Shown here: positions 58,672-64,000 of the stretch, piece after piece
Numbering within the stretch: the stretch's first letter is position 1
Layout: every line of letters starts with the position of its first letter
DNA from: Harmonia axyridis
Taxonomy: Eukaryota > Arthropoda > Insecta > Coleoptera > Coccinellidae
Assembly (NCBI RefSeq): GCF_914767665.1
Contig: NC_059501.1
Span: 70,778,798-70,842,797 of the forward strand
Length of the DNA: 64,000 nucleotides
Reading direction: 5' to 3'
Program-made: the position numbers and the translations under genes
Notes under the pieces: model-generated
Seen by the model: the letters and a program-made list of their open reading frames with translations, nothing else
Told to the model about the DNA's origin: nothing
Database searches by the model: none

Positions 58672-61600
58672 GTAAGTTGGAAAAATTGAGAAAAAAAAAA
58701 TTTCGAACCTACTGCATGACTTAAAGTTCCTGACCTGAAATTCTATATGTTGTACGGAAATATCCCAAACAATCATTATTCTCTGTTCATCTTTCTGACA
58801 TTCATATCATGTTCTTCGACTTTAGTTTGATACGCATCATTGAAACTAAATCAATACAGAGTCATCACATTCTTCATCCAGAATATAGGTAGAAGAAAAA
58901 GCAATTGTTTGCTCCACAGTATGATTTGTCATTTAGATCTTAAGCTTAGCGTAAAGAAATCATCGATTTAGCATAAAATAACTAAAATCAAGATGGCGGA
59001 ATCAATATTACCAAAATGGCGGCAATCGATGATCCTTGGTGGTTCTTGACATGCGTCAATATGGAATCTTCTACCTCAAGGACTATCCTAGATGAGCTCC
59101 TTATGAAACACAACTATCAAATGAACATTGCAAAACTCGGAGAACATCTTACATCAACATTAATTATTGTTGTACCATATTTACTTTCTGAAGCATATAT
59201 ACATAAGTAGGTCGGCCAATGGCCAATGATGCAATGATCATACTCCCCAAAGGTTGAATCTAAAGGGATCAATAGGCTATTAGAGTTCTCTCTCATATTG
59301 TTTATTGTCTTTAGTTTCCTTCATTTGAGTCTTAATTGCTACATACATGTTCATTTGCTCTTTATACTTTTGTTCTTCTTCGTATTCTCCAGCGGTGTCT
59401 ATTATGGCTGACCTTTTGTCCATTGATACGCCACACGCCGACAAGATTGCCCAAGAGCCAATAGGAAGGGTACTTCTCTCCTTAAATATAATCTATGTTC
59501 TATCTATGTCCTAGGTAACTTGATAAGGTAAAGACCTATGAACATAACATCCTCCACTGTATCTTCCGTGCATTATTCTCACAAAAACCATCCAGTTAAC
59601 CCTACTCAATTCAAATTTTTTTTAAACAAGTATGCAGTTAGTGCACCAATCGCCAGACTCGGTTGTCTCCTCTCAACGGCCAAGAGTATTTGACAGACCT
59701 AGGGGAAACTAGGTGTACTTCTGCTGGAAATTAAATCGATATTTCATTAACCTTTTTGATAACCACTATCATTGACACATAGATCGAATGCGCTGATGGT
59801 TCAAACGAACTTCGACTGTGTTATACTTGAGCTGCTTACTCACGTGCTGGAAAATTGTCTTTCAGAACTATTGTTTTGCAGATAGTCAGTTTTCTCTGCA
59901 TTATTCTCGTAAGGTTCATTTTTTCCTTCTGGATCGATCGTTTCTTATATCACGGCAGTGGAGAAAATCAGCCAATATATCGACAGTACTGATATTGGAA
60001 CTAGTTCTCTATTTTTCAAAAATGCTCCCGAAAGATTGAAGATCCATGATGAATAACCTGAACATAACGTGTAGCGGATGATTTCCTTCATGTTTCCGAT
60101 CGTTTAATTTCATTGTTTCGTATGTATGATACTTCAGATTTTCAATATCAGATCAAATCGCCAGGCCAGATTCAAGTAACATCTGGTTGTCCTCATTGGA
60201 TAAATTATGCGGTATTGACAAGATTTAATTGTAAATGGGTTTATTGGTACTCACTTTTGATAAATCATGTTTTCTTCGGTCTTGAATTCCTCCTCGTTCG
60301 ATGTTGCTATTATATTGAAGGAAAAATTAATACCATTTTAATCAACTCAATTTTGCTTCGTACTTAACACTTTCCAAAATCAATGTAATTTGAGATCATT
60401 AACTGAGTTAGTGATAAAATGGCGTTAAACATTGATAAACTTTCAAACAGAATGTTGTTACTTCAACCATAAGTCATAATGAATGAGTCATTATAACATT
60501 GGTTAACGTATACAGACAATTTTTGAGAACTAAGAAAGCTGTTGACGGGAGGTCTTAGGAAGCAACGCAAGACAGAAAATTTCGTATGATCCCTATCAAT
60601 TGAGAAAATCAACATAACATCGAGGTTTTATAAGAAAATAAGACAAGATCAAATCAGACCTGTCCTGAAAAGAATATTTTTGCTAGAATTTGCGAAATCA
60701 CCTATTTTACGGTCGGTTGATAAGATTGATAAGTTGATAAGTACCAGTTAAACTGAAGATCACGAGTCTAAAACAATGTTATGCTTAATCAGAGATGATA
60801 CATAATAATTGAGCTAATGCAGAACACAACCAATTCTGCCAACTCCTATGTCTCCAATTCTATGAAAGATCTCACGGAGATATAAAACTTTGCATCTTAA
60901 GGACTGTTCGTTGAGTTCAACGTGTTTGCCCAAATCAAAGATTTGAACGGACACCGTCAACGTACACGGGTGAGTGTTCACTCAGTCAAACAGAACTTGA
61001 TAAACCATTGACGACTTTTTTCATGTGTATGATTATTAGAACGGACTTGCGCTGAGCTCAACAGATTGTCAGTTGTTAGCCGCGGACTCGTCTTAAAAGG
61101 CAAAGCTTTAAACAGTCGAAATAGAAACAAAACATTAATTATATCCATTATTATTTCCAAGAGATTGATAACTTTGACCAGAAGGGAAAGCAGGCAAGTT
61201 CACATGACAAGCGTTCAACGCGCCTTTTTACAAAGCGCGTTTACAAGTACTTGCATTTTATTCATAGCTTCATAAAAATGCGCGTTAGCATTTGTACATT
61301 TTGAATAAAATGCATGTACTTGTAAACACGTGATGAGCGCTTGTCATGTGAACCTGCTCTTAAAAATTTGCTTTTCAAGTTCATCGTTGAGTCGTCGAGG
61401 TAGAAAATCCGACTAATAAACATCAAACATAAGATTTTCTGAAAAATTTCAAATATGTATCGCCAAGAAGTACAACTCATACATTGGATCAGAAGATATT
61501 ACTAATTTCAAACCTAATATCAATCTTTGAAATGAAAGTTTGCAATCTCATTATGATTGCCATTATATTATCGGATAGTAAAAGCATATACTTAGTGACA

Positions 61601-62112
61601 TATAGCGTACATATAATCGAGACGTAAGGACATCAATCTTGGATAAATCGATTGAAGTATCAATTGTATCTAAGTTGGATCCAAAAATGAAGTGAGATGG
61701 AATACAGAAATAAAACATTTGCATTTTCGATTACAACTTCAATTACGATGAAAGAGAGCTTCTATAATTGCAACTATCTATAAGGAGAGTTCTATTAGTG
61801 ATAGCATGCATATATGAAACTAATATGAAAATCCAATATAATAGTAGTTTGTAAAATACCACCAATTCCATGATATATGCTTTATTTTATCACTCCAACC
61901 ATTTACATGTTTATAATACACAACTGAAAGTAATTAGGATGAGCGAATCACGATTAATAATATCATTATCAGTTAAAATTGACATAAAGCGATGAAGAAA
62001 CATGAATTGCATCCCTTATTCTAAGACTGAGCGGGTCGCGGGGGGTTAAACGCAGTGCCTCCCCACCCGTTTCCAAACGAAAAAAAAATTAACAATATTT
62101 TCCTATGTTCAG
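58672..62112 (+). other. First intron of the cholinergic locus (inferred)
   Basis: From donor GTAAGT at 58672 to acceptor AG at 62111-62112. It is mostly unremarkable AT-rich sequence. Two ATGGCGG-containing motifs lie at 58990-59030 and a hairpin element at 61185-61362. No coding region is supported. Confidence 0.45.
61185..61362. repeat. Hairpin element in the cholinergic intron
   Basis: Imperfect inverted repeat: TTCACATGACAAGCG (from 61199) and CGCTTGTCATGTGAA mirror each other, as do TTTACAAGTACTTGCATTTTA and TAAAATGCATGTACTTGTAAA (up to 20 bases each) further in. Loop near 61275. It resembles a small foldback MITE; no partner copy is visible in the window. Confidence 0.7.
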
Positions 62113-62148
62113 GTTGACCGGATGGCACTGCGTTACCCCGCACCCGTC
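62031..62148 (+). promoter_or_regulatory. Predicted RNA stem enclosing the VAChT 3' splice site
   Basis: 62049-62059 (AACGCAGTGCC) is exactly complementary to 62124-62134 (GGCACTGCGTT). Further out, GCGGGG pairs with CCCCGC and CGGGT with ACCCG, with small bulges. The loop (62060-62123) holds the pyrimidine tract and the AG at 62111-62112. The pairing is visible in the sequence; a role in splice choice between VAChT and the downstream gene is inference. Confidence 0.55.
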
Positions 62149-62205
62149 AAGCCTTAATCACCATCACCAAGACATCACCAGAAGCGACACCAACCACCAA
62201 CTGAG
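62113..62205 (+). other. VAChT 5' leader with an upstream ORF
   Basis: Begins after the acceptor TATGTTCAG. An upstream ATG at 62122 opens a 11-codon frame (MALRYPAPVKP) that stops at 62155-62157, 48 bases before the VAChT ATG. The uORF start overlaps the 3' arm of the predicted stem. It could lower or tune translation of VAChT. Confidence 0.5.
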
Positions 62206-63918
62206 ATGGCGTCGTTCAACTTCCACGTACCCCTAGTCAACATGGAGTTCACGGAGCTCAGAGAGGTCGTCTGGGCGAAGCTCCAAGAGCCGAAGTCCCA
62301 GAGGAAGCTGATCATGCTCATCGTCTGCATAGCGCTGTTGTTGGACAATATGTTGTACATGGTGATAGTGCCTATAATACCGGATTACTTGCGTTACATC
62401 GGCGCGTACAAAGATGAACCACAGCCTATATTGCCGGGAAACGTTACGCTTCCACCAGGTACTCCCTACAAACACGACCACCACGGCCAGGATTCGGCTA
62501 CCGGCATCCTATTCGCATCCAAGGCCATAGTCCAGCTCCTGGTGAACCCTTTCTCGGGGGCAGCCATCGACCGGATAGGTTACGACATCCCCATGATGAT
62601 CGGTCTCTGCATAATGTTCCTCTCGACGGCCACATTCGCATGTGGCCGAAGCTACGGCCTCCTGTTCTTCGCTCGGAGCCTCCAGGGAGTCGGATCGGCC
62701 TTCGCGGACACATCAGGCATGGCCATGATCGCCGACAGGTTCACGGAGGAGAACGAAAGGTCCAAAGCCTTGGGTATCGCCCTAGCCTTCATCAGTTTCG
62801 GTTGCCTGGTGGCTCCACCTTTCGGAGGCGCTCTGTACCAGTTCGCCGGAAAGGAGGTCCCGTTCCTCATCTTAGCCTGCGTGTCCCTGATCGACGGATT
62901 CATGCTGCTCTTGGTTATGAAACCCATAAAAGAACAATGGAAGATCTCCCAGTGCACGGCGGCTCCGTCGGTCCCCATCTGGAAGCTGTTCATGGACCCC
63001 TACATCGCGGTGTGCGCCGGCGCTTTGATGATGTCCAACGTCGCCTTGGCTTTCCTGGAGCCAACCATATCGCTGTGGATGGAGGACAACCTCACCACGG
63101 AGAACTGGAAGATCGGCATGATTTGGTTGCCGGCCTTCTTCCCTCACGTGGCGGGGGTGTACGTCACCGTCATCATGTCCAAGAAGTACCCCACTTACCA
63201 GTGGCTGATGGCGGCAGGCGGTTTGGCCTTGGAAGGCATATGTTGCTTATTCATCCCCTTTTCCACGTCCTACATACTCCTGATGATCCCCATCTGTGGG
63301 ATATGCTTCGGAGTAGCTCTAATAGACACAGCCATTCTTCCCACTCTCGGTTACCTGGTGGACGTACGTTATGTATCAATCTACGGAAGTATTTACGCCA
63401 TAGCAGATATTTCGTATTCTCTTGCTTACGCAGTCGGGCCTGTTATAGCAGGTGGTGTAGTTGATTCTATAGGTTTCACCGCTTTGAATCTACTAATAGC
63501 GTTTTCTAATCTTCTTTACGCTCCTGTGTTGATGTACCTTAAGGACATCTACGACTTCAAGCCATTCGAGAACGAGGCCAACATCCTTATGGCTGATCCT
63601 CCCAATCGGGAGTATCAAACTTACTCCATGCAGGAACAAAAACCTGTTGGTGGAGAGGTCCTGAATCATTTGGAGTATCGACAACAACAACAGGAGGAAA
63701 CTTCTTTCGACGGTGGTTATCAGCAGGTTAACGATACAAGTTATCAGCAGTATCAAGGGCCTCAGTCGACGTATAGTGAAAATACTTATCAGCAACCACC
63801 ACAGGCCCCTATGAGGTCTGCTGGGTGGTCTCAACCAACGGAACCTGCCCAGCCGAATCCGTTTAGGCCTCAAGATACATCTTCAACAGGAAGGAATCCT
63901 TTTAGGCAGGGATTGTAA
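62206..63918 (+). CDS. VAChT: Vesicular acetylcholine transporter, single exon, complete
   Basis: Proton-antiporter of the major facilitator superfamily that loads acetylcholine into synaptic vesicles of cholinergic neurons. 570 residues, 12 predicted membrane segments. TM1 holds D47 (LLLDNMLYMVIVPIIP). The first luminal loop (61-100) has an NVT glycosylation site at N79. Transporter motifs RSLQGVGSAF (157-166) and RFTEENERSKALG (178-190) follow, and TM10 carries D374 in ALIDTAILP, the acidic residue needed for transport in the family. DVRYVSIYGSIYAIADISYS (386-405) is a VAChT signature. The cytoplasmic tail (about 455-570) is Gln/Pro-rich, with an acidic, dileucine-like ENEANIL. Single-exon structure and its position after a non-coding exon fit the nested VAChT of insect cholinergic loci. 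Codon G+C drops sharply after about 63361. Confidence 0.97.
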   Translation: MASFNFHVPLVNMEFTELREVVWAKLQEPKSQRKLIMLIVCIALLLDNMLYMVIVPIIPDYLRYIGAYKDEPQPILPGNVTLPPGTPYKHDHHGQDSATGILFASKAIVQLLVNPFSGAAIDRIGYDIPMMIGLCIMFLSTATFACGRSYGLLFFARSLQGVGSAFADTSGMAMIADRFTEENERSKALGIALAFISFGCLVAPPFGGALYQFAGKEVPFLILACVSLIDGFMLLLVMKPIKEQWKISQCTAAPSVPIWKLFMDPYIAVCAGALMMSNVALAFLEPTISLWMEDNLTTENWKIGMIWLPAFFPHVAGVYVTVIMSKKYPTYQWLMAAGGLALEGICCLFIPFSTSYILLMIPICGICFGVALIDTAILPTLGYLVDVRYVSIYGSIYAIADISYSLAYAVGPVIAGGVVDSIGFTALNLLIAFSNLLYAPVLMYLKDIYDFKPFENEANILMADPPNREYQTYSMQEQKPVGGEVLNHLEYRQQQQEETSFDGGYQQVNDTSYQQYQGPQSTYSENTYQQPPQAPMRSAGWSQPTEPAQPNPFRPQDTSSTGRNPFRQGL

Positions 63919-64000
63919 ACGTAAACAGTATGTTATCCGTTATTATATACATAGCGAGTTGTTCTAGTCTATGTACATATCACACAATTGTTCCTCTTGA
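63919..64000 (+). other. VAChT 3' flank
   Basis: The start of the 3' UTR; no polyadenylation signal appears before the window ends. Coding exons of choline acetyltransferase would be expected further right. Confidence 0.5.

Noticed and set aside
59016..59210. 64-codon frame beginning at an ATGGCGGC motif
   Set aside because: No recognisable domain; the double ATGGCGG could be a factor-binding motif, but two occurrences are too few to claim.
62640..63464. Long open frame (274 codons) in another frame of VAChT
   Set aside because: It is a shadow of the GC-rich VAChT coding sequence; the translated product is Arg/Pro/His-rich without domain structure.

Overview
This is insect nuclear DNA, most likely from a beetle. 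It is AT-rich, its genes are split by short GT-AG introns, and it is packed with decayed transposable elements. The beetle call rests on an animal-type alpha-amylase without the glycine-rich loop (as I recall for beetle amylases), a divergent chemosensory ionotropic receptor, and an insect vesicular acetylcholine transporter (VAChT). I cannot name the species from sequence alone.

Three host loci can be read. (1) Bases 396-6674 (+) hold a complete six-exon alpha-amylase (489 residues). All splice phases agree, although a LINE fragment sits in intron 3 and an alternating inverted-repeat array sits in intron 5. (2) Bases 15404 to about 18424 (-) hold an ionotropic receptor: one large exon carries the pore and ligand-binding core, and one upstream exon can be inferred. 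A one-base homopolymer difference just inside the large exon breaks the frame. (3) The right end is the start of a cholinergic locus: a GC-rich candidate promoter and first exon (about 58298-58671), an intron of about 3.4 kb, then a short leader and the single-exon VAChT (62206-63918, +). In insects VAChT normally lies inside the first intron of choline acetyltransferase, so that gene's coding exons would be expected to the right of this window. The VAChT 3' splice site lies in the loop of a strong predicted stem, which is the most interesting host-gene signal here.

The 8-58 kb interval is almost entirely mobile DNA. The standout is an apparently intact tyrosine-recombinase (Crypton-like) gene at 26806-28022 (+). 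It has three exons, all catalytic residues, and palindromic flanks built on the half-site GGGAAATATGAA. Around it are two decayed Tc1-like DD34E copies (21.1-22.6 kb + and 33.1-34.5 kb -), a mariner nested in a TCAAG-rich element (28.9-29.8 kb), fragments of a second mariner family, a hAT transposase relic (24-25.2 kb), several LINE 3' ends, a Penelope-like reverse transcriptase relic (55.2-55.9 kb), and large foldback elements at 5, 7.3, 22.7, 30.7-31.5, 41.8-42.4 and 53.7-54.5 kb.

Several insertions can be dated relative to each other, because an unoccupied copy of the same host repeat exists elsewhere in the window (7607-7772 against 45960, and 28911-29846 against 13.96 and 25.75 kb). No convincing tRNA, rRNA or CRISPR array was seen.
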